In this document: one piece after another, positions 48,454 to 64,000 of the stretch
How positions within the stretch are numbered: position 1 is the first letter of the stretch
How the letters are laid out: every line of letters starts with the position of its first letter
From: Acholoe squamosa
Lineage: Eukaryota; Annelida; Polychaeta; Phyllodocida; Polynoidae
Direction of reading: 5' to 3'
Assembly (NCBI GenBank): GCA_949317995.1
Contig: OX439049.1
Location: 11,718,395-11,782,394, forward strand
Length of the DNA: 64,000 bases
Notes under the pieces: model-generated
What the model was told of the DNA's origin: nothing
Database searches by the model: none
What the model saw: only the letters and a program-made list of their open reading frames with translations
Position numbers and translations under genes: made by a program

Positions 48454-48820
48454 CCAGGAGCGTGTTGCTCCTATGGTAAAAAGAGCTGTCAGTAGGTACC
48501 CTCTTTTCAAAAGAAGTCACACTCTGCTTCACCATTCAACTTGCACTCACCACATTAGTCTGAAAAGTCACCTGCCTTTTTTAAACAAAGAGAGCTGCAC
48601 TATCAGGTACCTACTCATGTCACACACTCTATAGTATATTATACTGACTAACTTCTCCCAACTAGGTACCTACTCAAAGGCGGCGTTTTTAGCACTGTAC
48701 TTGAATGACCACTTGTGAGCAACAAAAGGGACAAGTTATAGCTACATGAAAGGAAAGGACTGGAAACAAGGGCATTTTTAGCCAGCTCTTCCTTTTACTA
48801 TAGGAGCAACACCCACCAGT
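48454..48820. mobile_element. MITE family CTGGAGGGTGTTGCTCC, copy abutting the start of gene A
   Basis: Ends CCAGGAGCGTGTTGCTCC and GGAGCAACACCCACCAGT. The right end is about five bases before ATG 48826. TATAGTATATTATAC near 48630 inside it could serve as a TATA element. Confidence 0.85.
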
Positions 48821-48825
48821 ACACG

Positions 48826-51926
<3,101 letters not shown>

Positions 51927-51959
51927 ATAATCACAGCAATTACAGAGGAAAAATAGATG

Positions 51960-51965
51960 AATAAA
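51960..51965 (+). promoter_or_regulatory. Polyadenylation signal of AA15 gene A
   Basis: AATAAA 34 bases after the stop codon; an A-rich run follows at 51977-51994. Confidence 0.65.
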
Positions 51966-52708
51966 AGTCACAAATTAAAAAAAAAAAAAAAAAAGAGAAA
52001 AATTGTGATTCTATGACTCCATTATTGCACCATGATTACCCTTATAAACTGTTGAACACATGTTTGACTGGCAAACAATGCAAAACCCAAAAGCAAAAGA
52101 GATTCTGAGTGCCCATTTAGTTCCGTCACCAATGTTCCATGTTGATTTCTGGACTTCCCCCCCCCTTGTTCTAGATATTACTGTATTGATAAAACAATGA
52201 AATTAGTATAGCGTGTGCATTTTCTAGAAAAGAGGGGAGGCATACATAATTATAACAGAGTTCTGTATAGTGAGGTTTGTACAAAGAGTAGCTTCTGAAT
52301 ACCTGTCCAGGAGAATGTAAAACAAATGATTAAATATGTAATATACAATAATTCAATGTATGTCCCAAGGGCAAACGTATGATGGGATTCCTTTTTATAA
52401 GTTAAAATGGTTATCCTACAGTATATAGCCTATTGCATCTCTCCATAAGAACTAAATGAGTGATAGGCGAAAATGTAAATGTTGATTTTGAACATCAATT
52501 GGCAGACACATGGACTTTATGATATTTAGGACACCAGCTGCCTACATGCTCACCCAAAGCCACAAAAGAAAACAAGTTTGTCGCCTTTTACAAATCTGGT
52601 ATTCCCACTGGTAGAATGGAAGGAGAATTCCTCCTTCATGGACTCCCAATGAAGTTATTCTGCCCCTCCATGCCCTCACATGAAGGTCCCCACTCCACAG
52701 GGGGATAA

Positions 52709-54136
52709 CCACCGGGTCGGTCCACATGTTGGAGATATGGATTTGATCAGTGTGTACCAAACTATACTGACCAAGAACTTTTCTGTGCTGTAAGATCTAA
52801 TTTTTGTCTTATTTTAAAGCAGATGTTTCTCATAAAGGTCTAAATCCCCTCTTAAAGGTCCTCAAATGATTGCAGGTCCTTGTGAGGGTCAGAGATAAAA
52901 GGCAGTTGATTGATATCTATTTAAAAGCAGTTCTGCAAAACTGGCCATTGCAGTAGTCTCATCATTGCAAAAGCTTTAATGGAGATGATCAGTCAAAGAT
53001 CTGGTCTGATGAACAATCAAGAGCCAATGAGGTATATCTTAAATCATTATACATTTCTGTACGCAGTTTAAAGTGGCATAGTTTCACTTTATATGCAAGG
53101 TATTATGGTAATTGCAGTGAGCATAACATGCTAGCCCTTCTTAAGCAGAATACATCAATGTATTACTGATTCCTACAGTGCCGGACAGACAATAGAGATC
53201 AAGGTTGAACTAACATCAGCACACATGGGCTATTTTGAGTTCAGACTTTGTAAGAATGATGACACAAGTAAGTAAGTTTATTGACAGCACTTAATGTTAA
53301 ACAAAGTGACACCCTTTGTCATCATGCAGAATCATTTCTTGTCTGAACACACCATAATGTAATTATTTTGAAGAGACAGGTAATGCCAAGGTCAGAAAAT
53401 GCATGAATAGTACCTTTTTGGTAACCCTCCCCTGTGCCTCAAAATTACAGATCTTGCTAAAGCTGCATGGCTGATACATATCTGTGGTGCCATCGATTTA
53501 GATTTATCTAACCCTGAAAAGATAAATCCAAGATAAAAATGTATTGATATCATGACCATCTTTTTACAGGATCATCACCCATGAGTGCCTGAACCAGAAT
53601 AAGCTACAGTTGGAATCTGGAGGCATGTGTTATCTGGGACCCCAGTATGTCATCAGGGCCGAACTCCCCGCAGGTCTGACCTGTTCTCAATGTGTGCTGC
53701 AGTGGAAGTACAACACAGGTAAAATATAGTTTAGTCATTTTTGTATACATCTCCAAGTATTTCAAGTAAAAGGAAACAACCTCAAAATATAGTTACTTAA
53801 AATTTCATGTCAATAAAAACAAATTTAAGACTTATTGTCCAAAGTATGTCTTTATTGTTTGCACCTGTTTACTTCAATCAGTGTATATTCTTTTTATTCC
53901 ATCGGAATACTGACGATTATGAAGGGATGTCGTCTTAATTTCCTCGACAGCTCCATTTCCAAGGGTGTGCTAGACATTGCCAAAGATATTACCAGTAGAA
54001 AAATTCTAACCACTTTACCTATTGAGCTGACAAAAACACAATGAAATGCAATGGTAAGGACAATAAGAGTGACTGCGGCTTGGGTAAAGATCCCCAGGAA
54101 CAGTTCTATGGCTGTGCTGACATTAGCATAAGCTAA
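52709..54136 (+). pseudogene. AA15 LPMO pseudogene E, tandem copy downstream of A
   Basis: Plus-strand remnants follow gene A by 780 bases: 52709-52789 (PPGRSTCWRYGFDQCVPNY), about 52974-53031 (only the end, RANE, is recognisable), about 53169-53271 (GQTIEIKVELTSAHMGYFEF), 53570-53718 (IITHECLNQNKLQLESGG, CSQCVLQWKY) and about 54045-54136 (DPQEQFYGCADISIS then stop). Directly before PPGR about 13 bases are missing relative to A, which removes the mature His1 codon and leaves TAA in frame. No signal peptide is visible. The CGVCGDNW exon is degraded and the third exon lacks its first third. The last exon has no clear acceptor. Like A it lacks the first intron, so A and E form one tandem pair. 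Confidence 0.87.
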
Positions 54137-54833
54137 ACGGTCCGAGCTAAACATCCACGCCTCATGGCTTGCAGGATAAAGTCTAATGGAGAAAGCCTTT
54201 TTGTGGTGTTATTTTAGCACAATTTTTTATTGCTTCAGCAAAGCCTCGATTCAATGTCCCGTTCACTCTGCATTGTGGATTGCATTAAAACATTTCCCAG
54301 AAAATATGCATTTTCTCTGATCCTTGAAATATAAGAAGGTAAGGCTATCAATACTACCCCAGGCTTGATACAAGAATTTTCTGATGGCGAAAGAATATGT
54401 CCAATTCATGAAAATCGTTTCGTGCTTCTCCTCAAAATGTTTAGACCAAATTATAGACTTCTTCTGGTCCCTATCAACCAGAAAAGCTTCTTTATCTGAC
54501 TAAATTTGTGCAATAACGCCTTATGCCTGTTGTTCATCATGACTTATGAATGCACCTCCTGCAGGCAAATCCTCAGGGCTTCACATGTCGGTGCTGAGCC
54601 CTTCCTGGACAGTTGGAATTAGAGTAGTTTCATTTGTAAAGACTGCATACTGTTCTAATCCACTTTACCCTTTGGTCGTCATAAGATAATTGATACAGCT
54701 AGGGGAGCAAGTGTTGCAGTATGGTTTTAGGCACTCCTGAGGGCTCAGCATGATGCTCCAATGAAGTACCAGCACTGCACCTACGCATCACAACACAAAG
54801 AACATAAACCTTGAGGTATCATAGCTATCAGTG
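54137..54833. other. Intergenic stretch between pseudogene E and the receptor gene
   Basis: No gene recognised. A partial CATCATGCC-family remnant (AGCATGATGCTCCAATGAAG) lies near 54750. Confidence 0.5.
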
Positions 54834-57800
54834 TCATGGTCCAAATATACAGCCCCATCTCTCCATGTCTTTAATGTTCTCGTCTACATAATGAGATCTC
54901 GTGAGATCTCGTGGATGCTTAGTGTGAGATCGTGACGTCACAACCTCAGTTATCAGGATAAATGTTGAGACGCTGAGCCCGACACAGAGGAGGAGGAAGG
55001 TACCCACCGCCTCACGGGGCGACATTGGGGAAGGACCTTCAGCTGACCTGTTAAATTAAAGGTTTTTTTTTTTATTAAATCAGTTATATAATTGACTATG
55101 ATTAGGGATGGTCAGTCTTTGGCGAGGGTTGATTGATTCAAATGGAAAGTTGGTGGATTTGAAGAGAAAGCTGCCAGCTTTTTTGCCATCTCTTTCCCAA
55201 GAGTGCCAGAACTTTTGGGGAAAAAAACGTGACAAAAAAGTTCATGTCTACGTTTTTACTATTTATGAATGGACTTGCAGGGACTGTCTTAATCGTGCTC
55301 AGGCAAAGACCCCTTCTTATATGCGGGAATTTCTTCCATGTTGAATTGACACAGCAGTATGTTGGAATCAACAAAACCCTGTAGAACTCACATATTGCCT
55401 CCTTTAGCACAGGGACCAGCTTTAAAATACTGCTTCTTCCAATGGGACAGCAGCCCAGTCTCTGCTGCACGGGATATGCTGAAATTGTAAAAAGTGTCTA
55501 CTTACAAATATGTGTGGCTCAATATGACATTACACGCTTTATTCTTTGGAGATTATAACCTGCCCACTCATGCAATTTCTTATAAGTTGATATGTTTTTA
55601 CTAATGCCACTTAGAATGGCACAGGGATATTGGATTTTGGCGCTAATGGTTAAGACATCTATATACGTTTTGAATACTTTTCTGTATGCATAAAAAAGGT
55701 GCCGGGGTGATATATTGAAGGATATGAACACCCATCTATAGGTAAGTTTTGGTTATGGTGTATCAATGCATAACATAAATAGCCAAACCGAACAATAGTA
55801 ATCATATATCATGAGCATTTTGAATTGCAGCATTATATACTTACACAGTAGAGAATACGTCAGTGTATGGAGAGCCCCTGGGTAATGCTGCAGCAAACCC
55901 GCTAGGGTAGAAGGTCTCAGGGATGAAAGCCCAGTCACATCTCCCTAACTTCTCCCACCGACTCTTGGAACTTGTCCTAGTTCCTGTCACATAAAGCAAT
56001 TTGAAGCAGTTTAGGCTGATTAGATATAAGACATAACGAGCATATGGTCAAAAAGACAATGATCAGCCCTATCACAGGGTCCTCATTTTGACAACTCTAG
56101 ATTCTGTGCAATCTTCCTTATCGTATTTTATTTTCTTTTTACAATGAGCCAGAAACAGAACTCACTTATATTTACAAGCCTATTCTGTAGCAATCAAAGG
56201 GGTACTCATCTCCTCCCCCCCACCACCAAAAAAAGAAGAAAAGAAAAAAAGTGGGAATTCATTCAGCTAAATGAAAGCTAAAGGATTCACATGACAGTGG
56301 CGGATTTAGATGGGGGGGGCGCGCGCCCCCTCCTTTTTGTGTATAGTTAAGCGTTTATTTACTTCTTTTTACTGTAGAATTTTGCCAAAATTAGGGGCTT
56401 GATAAGGGGCGCACCCCCTCCTTTTCAAAATCCTGGATCCGACCCTGTCATGATACATTAATGCAGTGTGCAAATCAGTTAATTCCTGCAGCACTGCCCC
56501 AAAGGACCATAGGCTAAAGAATGCAATATTAAGTGTTCCACTGACCAATATAAGCCCAATGTTGGGGTCCAAAACCAAACAGCAGAGAGGCAGCAGCAGG
56601 AACAGAAGGCTGGAGGCTGCTGTTTAAGTTTGTCAGCATCTTCTCCCACAGCTTACGTAGCGTGCCCTGTCGGGCTGTCTGAAAGGTATTCCACCACTGC
56701 TTTTACGAACTGGGATTTGAATGAGTGCTGGACTTTCATAAGCACGAGTGGTAAAGGGTGTTTAATTATGTCTTCATAACTCAGAATAGGTCTTGAATAA
56801 TAACCTGTAATTAGAAAATGCTACAGTTCTGAAATTTTCACGCCCCTTCCCTCAAACCCACCACCCCCCTGTTGATAAATAATGACCACTCCCTAATGTA
56901 AGCACTTTATTTGTTTATGTGGACATTGAATATAGATAAGGTAATCCCATAATAAAGACACAATATGGTGGATACTTATGGCTTTCTTTTAATATTCTAG
57001 GAAGCTATTTTTAGCTCCATCATCATACTTATATCTAGGTAGCACTAAATAAAACCTTATCATGTAATGCTTGGTCAATAACGCTTGGTGCAGGGCTATA
57101 AGAGTAAAAGAATTTACTTGTATTGCTCATACGACAGAACTTCACTCACCCTCAGTACATTGTGTGCAGTGTTTCCCTCTATTGTCATTAATGTATATTT
57201 TCTGTCTGCTGCTAGTTCCTCTAGGGTATTGAATGGTAAAGCTGGTTTACGGGTTGTAAAAGAAGCAACAAGTGATCCGCTGAATGGGGCAATAAGAGCC
57301 AATATCCCAAACAGGAGAAAAGCAACTGCCACACGAGATGACACAAATACCGGCAGATCACGAGACCCTGAAAGGTAGATTATGATTATTATCACATCAA
57401 TAAATAAGCAAAGCATTTATGTCGTGGCCTATGGGGTTAATTTGCTTTAAAAAAAAAACAGCTCAGCTCCATTCAAAATCCAAGATGGCGGACCCCATTG
57501 AATACAAGCATATGTGCCCTAGGCAGCGAAAAGGTACCTTATTTATCCCTGGCCAAAACCTCAGTAAGCTGCTTCGAAGTTGGTGGAGGGGAAAACAAAC
57601 ATCACATTTCTGTTTTGCCTCATATCTCAGCAAGTAATGACCTGATCAACGCAGTGAAAACAGCCCTGAAAAGCCTAGACATTCTTCTCTCTGAGTCTTC
57701 ATGTGTCATCATACATGAAAGCAGGCATTTTTCTCTTTCAAATGCTTTGAATCCAGAAAATAAACTTTGATAATGCCGGAATCTCACTTCAAAGAGTGTC

Positions 57801-60800
57801 AAAATGGTCTTTTGGTGTGAAAAATAATGTATGTACATGTTATCCTGTTGCCCCATACAGCAGTTAATAATGGCCCTATTGACAAAACTAAAACTGTTTT
57901 GGAAAGCCAAGACAGTCTACCTTCAAACCAGACTGAAATCCCCAAATCCATGTTTTGACCCATAAGGTACACATTTGCTGCCTAGGTCACATATTGTATT
58001 CCATGCCCCCCATGGAATACCGCTGTTCTAGTACTCTAATCTATAATAACGTTCGTATCTGCCATGACATAAAAAGAGATACACAAACACAGGTGATGAG
58101 AGGGGTGCCAGTTTCCATTAAGAGACATAACATACAATTGCCATAGCTCTTAATGGAAGCTGGCATCTATTCCTCCACTTTGTAAGAAAAGTGCACAAAA
58201 AACAATCAGATGAATCGAGAAAAGGAGGAAAATCAAGAGAGAGAATGACAGGGATCCCCATAGTGGAGGCTCTCGCACAGGGGTGTAGGAAAAGGGGGGA
58301 AGGGGGGCCTGGGACCTCCAATCATAAAGGAGGTGGGGCCTGAGTATGTCTGGGCCCCCAAAAAATTTGCCAAGAATTCCTAATAAATTTAACAAGAAAA
58401 TAGGGGCCTGGACCTCAAAACATATCTAAAATTCATCAAAATTTGTTTTTCTATACAAGACTTATATAGGTACGTATTGGCGCTATTGCGCTTTAGCAGA
58501 CAATTCAAGGTGGTTGAGGGGGGCCCCCACAGCCCCCCCCCCAACGAAGAATTGATTTCTATGCCTCTGTCGCATTGTGAGATTTGCTCCGAGAAGTGCA
58601 GAATCAGGAGCCTCGAGATCAATCCATATTTTGAAGTAGGTATACCAAGAAAAAGAAAAAGCAATTACAATCTTGTCAAACTAATTGCAGTACAGTCTTA
58701 CCTTGGTTCACGCATACTCCAAACGCTAACCAGAGCCTTTCTACCAGACATCGCTTGTGCCGGTGCTTTCTCATCAGAAGATACTCCTGAACGTAAATGA
58801 CTACTCCGGTCAGTGCCGCACACACAGCAACTAACGCCCATACCTGTTTGTAGTTAATATCGAAGGTTTACTCAAATTGGCCTGATCAAGGGTTGTCTCA
58901 CAAGGTGATGGGAATTAAGATGACCCCCCCCCCTCCATGCAAATCAATTAATATTTTGAGCAAATCTTTTTTATTTATCATAGGTTGTTTTAGTGAGTTA
59001 TGTTAAAAAGTTCCATACAGTTTGCATGAAAAAAGAAAGATTTTATCATAGCTGTGTGCTTTTTGAGAAGCTGCAACCGAGTGTGTGATATGTGGCATGG
59101 TCGTGCAATGCAGGGTTTCTACGGAGCTGCTCGATTCAACTTGAGATGAAAAAAATGAGATATTTCTTGATAAAAACAATATTTTCTGCTCCTGAAAAGT
59201 TTATTAGGCAAATATTTATTAGACTTGTACAGAATCAAATTTTCACTCACCTGCCATGAGAAAGGAGAATATATGAAAATATCAGGAAGTCCATCGGTTC
59301 GAACAGTGACAGCCAATCGTGTCTCCCAATGTCGTGTTGTGAAGTCGACCACCACCATGCGGGACGCTACCACTGATATATCTGCGACTACAATGTCCAC
59401 CTCCTAAATAGATAATTATATAGACACAGGTTTACAAGAATTGCTACTACTGAGTGTTCATTTACGGATTAGCCTCAAAGCAGTATTTCATCAGGTGGAG
59501 CCAAGTGGAAAACTCCTTCCGGGGCTACCATGTGAAGAAATATTCAGACTGGAATATAACAATCCAAGTATTTTGTTTTATGGAACAACTCCCCCAAAAA
59601 ATGACTTTTTAATTAAGGGCTTTAGGCTTTTTGATGACGTCACAGTGGAGAATGGAAAAGCTTACCCCATTGACAATTTTTCCCACCAGGCCAGACCAGG
59701 ATCCATTGGCATACGCTGATCCATATTTAGAGTCTGTGGACACCGATAAACTGTACCTGAAATATAACCAGATATCAAAACTCCTCTCTGGTCCAGTCTG
59801 GCCTTATACCAAACCATTGAATGGCACAGGGTGCTGCTGAGAGAGGGGCCCTCAACCGAATGCACAGCATTAAAAATGCAAGAGAATGATCATAAGTTAA
59901 TGACTGTTTGACCTGTAAACTTATAAGTCTCTCAAAAACTCACGTGAAATTAAGTTCCTCGGCAAATACCTTGATTAGTTCCATGATATACCCCTCATAC
60001 TTTGTCTTGGAGCCTGACATCATAAATCCTTTAGCCTGGAAGAAAATTTTAAGATTATTGAAATCTTTCAAGATAAATGTAACGCCATTCTTGTTGTTGG
60101 CAGGAAGGACCCATTTCACATTATTGCAGATTTTACAGTACCGAAAATATGGATAGATTAAGAATTAGTGCACAATTTAGATCATGTACAATTCCTTAGC
60201 CTGGAATCCATTTGCATATTCATATAGGCAATGACAAGTTGACAAGGGTATGAACCAAATTAAAAAGATAAAATCACTTTAATGATGAATGGTCTATCTA
60301 TCCACCGATATGTAGCAGATACTCCATCATCTGATAGATAATTAAGCCCTGAAGCATGTGCATTAAACCTCACACAAAAATGTTGCTCACCTCACATTAA
60401 AAAAAGAAGTTCCTCATGAGAATGGTTTAAGGAGGGAAACAATATAGTCATGTCTCCCTCTCTTTAATAGGGTAATCGTCCTTATGTAAACTAGAACTGT
60501 CGATCAGGATCGTGGAAATAACCATGGTCTTTGTATAGCCTATACCTACCTCCATACTGCCAATGATGAGATGCTGACCACCAAACCCACTGAAATGTCC
60601 TTGGAGCATTCCTGATAAACCGGGATGATGCTGGTAACCTTTGATGACATTTGACCTTTGACAACTCAAGGTCATTGACCTTCCACACACCAGTGCATCA
60701 TATTCAGTCCCCAACATGGGCCCAGAACAGGCCAGTAGTAATGGTCCATTGGGAGATTGCTGTAAAAAAATGTTGTTTTTTTTATTTATGGGATAGGTGT

Positions 60801-61229
60801 CTTTATACCTTGCGTATAAGGTGTACCCCTGGTATAAGACACAAAGTAAAAGGAGATGTGGCTTGATCTCTTTTACAGTTCAGTCCTGCTTTATACAATA
60901 GTGTCCTCACCTACAAGCTACATCCCAAAGTATTACAGCGATTTCCAACAGGCAAATATGTTACCTGCAATTTATCAATATTGTGGGGAACATAGAATAC
61001 CCTAATGCAAGGTGGATGAAGGACCTACTGGGTGAGGTGGAGATCAATATTCATCCGAATCGTGAAAGATTTCTTATCAAGAAAGGGGATGAAAATAAAC
61101 AAGTTTATAATAACTCATACATTGGGAATCAGACCTTCGGCTCAATCCCCTTTCCTATCTCACTCTGCAATAAATATATTATTGTGTGCTTATATGTTAG
61201 GATTGGCAGCTGCATGTATTGCCAGTACG

Positions 61230-61301
<72 letters not shown>

Positions 61302-62802
61302 AACAAATATGTGTATTAAATCACAGAATATCTGCATTACCTTGAGATGGTCTTGTATGGGAATTATGTGAATGACTCCAGCTACCATGCCCCATTTGTT
61401 TGTAGCCTGCTCCATAGTCTTCAAATCCAAACAATTGCCATCATCACCACCACCATTATTTTCAGTGACATCATCATTAAGGTCACGAGAGTCGTGTATC
61501 AGGATCAGGTTCATCATGGGGGAGAGGAGAGGTGCTACATCCAGCGATGGCTAATGTTGTAAAACAGGAAAGAAAGTGGTGGTGTAATTTTGATTTCAAA
61601 CGTAATGTACTGTTAAGGCATCAAATTCATATGTTGTTTATAATTAAAATCCTTGGTACAAGTCTACTGATACAACTAGATTCTACTTCAAATTATGTTG
61701 CATTCGTACTGTGTAAAAGGGATTATTTCAAAGATGAAAGGCCACACGATGCAATAAAAGTTCACCTATCCATTCTTTCCTGGAGACATGATAATAACCC
61801 TGACATTATGTTCGTATAAAGAAAACATGTAACTGTTATATAAGTACACTGCTACTAGTATTGGACGATATGGGATCTTAATTCTGTTGTACCATTCCCT
61901 ACCTGTCTGGTGTCAGAAAATTCAATAAAGATGCAAATACTCACAACTTCTGTAAAGTACTGGTGGGGACACCTAATGGCAATATTGAGAACCTGTGTTC
62001 TGGCAGGTACCAGGTGAGCCCAGTGTGAGAGTCCAGTATGTAGGTAGGTACATGGTAAGTCCACCAACAGGAACGGCGTATCTGGTATTGGACACATTTT
62101 GAAGATATGCTTAAAAATTCATGTTAACGCTACCTCTCAGTCTGGGATTTATTGCGTTACATAGGGACCAATCTTACTGTGGAATATTTGATGATAGCAA
62201 ACCTCCCCACCATGTTCGCCGAATTGTCAGCTATTATGCAGATACTTAATTATTTACTTTAACTCATACATAGGGTTTTCTACAAAGTATATATGTACAT
62301 TCTCCCTGGAAATTGACCCCACCCAAACCCCTCTACACAACGACCACACATATTCTCAAACATTGGACCCCGCCCATACTATCGCCATTGGAGTGCAAAT
62401 ATTCCATGGAAGATCCTAGACTTTCATGAAATGCAGAATGACCTACATGCTTAAACTGCTACGACAGTTCTATCATATCATATTTGAATGATTACATAAG
62501 GGCCGATCTTAGGGTAGATTCTTTGATGCTTCTCCAGGTAGCCAAATCGTCAGTGAGTTTTCAAATCGTCAGCATTATTGAAATAGGCCCCAACAATAAT
62601 TTACCAGTTGTGTGTCCTGTATGGCTGAAGTAGAGTAGATGAGAGAGGTCATTGTCCTCTGCCACTGACTGCACCACCTCCCATACAGCGTCTCTGCTGT
62701 TACCGTGGTAACGAGACGCTATGTCACCATGGTGACCACACGCTGACCTGCTGGCGTTCCTACCGCGTCTGTACGTATCTGTGTGTAACTGCTCTGCACC
62801 AA
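54834..62802 (-). CDS. Divergent ionotropic glutamate receptor, 5' end not found
   Basis: Thirteen minus-strand exons join without a phase error or stop: 62802-62605, 62081-61945, 61550-61341, 60759-60550, 60035-59944, 59756-59666, 59403-59251, 58843-58702, 57367-57150, 56678-56542, 55976-55845, 55478-55392 and 55047-54834 (about 672 residues). The first four hold part of an N-terminal domain. S1 follows (KYEGYIMELIKVFAEELNF, NGSWSGLVGKIVNG, ADISVVASRMVVVDF), then M1 (VWALVAVCAALTGVVIY), a pore loop (LWLAFGVCVNQG), M3 (AFLLFGILALIAPFSGSLV), S2 (EGNTAHNVLR, AYIGQTSSKS, LPRGSPYTDVFS) and M4 (VGTFLLLCVGLSVSTFILI). It is a ligand-gated cation channel subunit by homology. The ligand Arg is present, but the S2 acidic residue aligns with Gln, so the ligand is probably not classical glutamate. 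The 56542 donor was chosen for phase. Upstream exons lie right of the window or were missed. Confidence 0.91.
56295..56447. mobile_element. Short TIR element CAGTGGCGGAT
   Basis: CAGTGGCGGATTTAGATGGG and GGATCCGACCCTG are inverted imperfect ends around GC-rich runs, in the receptor intron before exon 56542. Half-sites recur at 20,480 and 27,095. Confidence 0.55.
61233..61299 (+). repeat. TA microsatellite
   Basis: About 33 TA units in the receptor intron between exons 61341 and 60759. Confidence 0.95.
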
Positions 62803-64000
62803 CTGTAATGAAACAAATTTTATTTACAAATAGTCAGGTTAATTGCATCATAATGGCATATGAGGAAAATGTCCAAGGTATCATGCCACCCCAAGGCTTT
62901 ACCTAGCTGTATGACTGCAGTACATGCACTATAGGCTAAGTAAAAGAGACCCTTAAAATCGGCAGTATGGTATGGCCTTTTTACGGAGCCCAACTAAAAA
63001 TTCACAATTAAGTGACTGTGCACAAAACAAACCTATCAACTTGTGGAGACAAAAGTACAAGTTGCAGAAATGAAAATAGAAGTTGCGAAAACGAAAATAA
63101 AAAGTTGCGGAAACGAAAATGAAAAAAAAAGTGTAGAAAACGGATGTCCTCTCGGTAGATAACCTTTTCTTAAAATCCACATGTGACATGATGGGTATCC
63201 CCCGTCCCCATCTAGAACCCCTAGTAAGAGCCTCAGGGCAAACCTGATAAACCAATGGAAATGAGCTGCATTGCCCAAATACATGTGAAGCTCTCTTCAT
63301 GACAGAGAAGGGAACTCAATGTACTGGTAAAGCATGGTAAATGTGCATTTAACAGTAATTTTCCTGCTAGGATTCTGGCAGAGATATCAGCGACAAGATT
63401 GCCCCAAGGTTTATGGCTAGAAGGCGGTCCGCATTTCGCATTTGTAACATTTGGGAATGTTTGAAGGCATCTGAGCAAAAACGTTGTTTTTTTTGTTTTG
63501 TTTTTTGTTTTTCTTTTGGCATGCGTTCACTTTTTTATGGGGGGGGGGATATGTTTTTCTGCTAGCTGTTCTCTGTAGGTAGCCTATAGAGAAGCGTTTG
63601 TGAACTATCAGGGCATTAATCAAGGTGGGTACACTGTCAGACCGTGACAAGGGTTTTACAGCAGAGTGCTTCTATTTCTGGAATACAGTGGTAGTTGGTG
63701 TAGGTACAAAAGCAATGACCTGATTTGAATCCTAGTGTATGTACCACAGCGGTGTGTATAGCCCATTTACAATTAGGGATGAGAGTGAAATACAAGCAGG
63801 ATCTTAGCCTTTCAAATACTAATCATTCAGAAAAGATCGAGGTGCGTGTTATCTAGATTCTGGGAAATGTGCTACTACATTTGTATATAGAAGAAAACAC
63901 ACAAGTGTCCTGCTGACAATAAATGAAAACATTCTGAACATTTGTAAATGGCTTATTTAAGATACTTGCACAAAGCATTATCGCATCATTCACAAATGTC
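62803..64000. other. Right-hand end without a recognised exon
   Basis: The receptor model needs upstream exons on the minus strand, the nearest ending in phase 1, but I found none here with a credible splice pair. GCGGAAACGAAAATGAAA-type repeats occur at 63,080-63,130. Confidence 0.5.

Noticed and set aside
56546..56678. Receptor exon ending at the GTCAGT donor at 56545-56544
   Set aside because: It leaves the wrong phase and reads into a stop in the next exon; the donor four bases further (exon end 56542) restores the frame.

Overview
This is a metazoan nuclear contig: AT-rich, with small phase-consistent GT-AG exons separated by introns of several hundred bases to 4 kb, TATA boxes, AATAAA signals, tRNA-derived SINEs, micro- and minisatellites, and a dense load of short palindromic DNA transposons. 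The gene content fits a marine invertebrate such as a mollusc or other lophotrochozoan, or a cephalochordate. It includes a fibrinogen-related lectin, a divergent ionotropic glutamate receptor and an AA15 lytic polysaccharide monooxygenase (LPMO) cluster. I cannot fix the phylum from sequence alone.

Layout. (1) 1-8.5 kb, minus: a secreted fibrinogen-related protein in five visible exons, running off the left edge; its introns hold TIR elements, one of 3.3 kb. (2) 8.5-15.4 kb: repeats, a SINE and one orphan signal-peptide exon at 10.7 kb. (3) 15.4-19.7 kb, plus: a three-exon secreted Gly/His/Tyr-rich protein of 140 residues that I do not recognise. (4) 21.5-38.3 kb, minus: three AA15 LPMO copies (pseudogene D, intact B, pseudogene C). 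(5) 38-48.8 kb: no gene; SINEs, a 2.3 kb inverted-repeat element holding a purine-rich minisatellite, and a 2 kb array of a 22-bp repeat. (6) 48.8-54.1 kb, plus: two more AA15 copies (intact A, pseudogene E). (7) 54.8-62.8 kb, minus: a 13-exon ionotropic glutamate-type receptor, open throughout but missing its 5' end.

The AA15 cluster is the main story. Five paralogues lie in two opposed blocks, two are intact, and three are broken by point lesions and by transposon insertions into exons. Gene B and pseudogene C keep the same TATA box. Gene A has instead a MITE ending about five bases before its start codon. AA15 enzymes are secreted copper oxidases that cut chitin or cellulose, so the intact copies probably serve digestion or remodelling of polysaccharide. 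The other genes have no evident functional link to them.

All exon models were read by eye from splice sites, reading phase and comparison between copies; none was checked with RNA or a database search.
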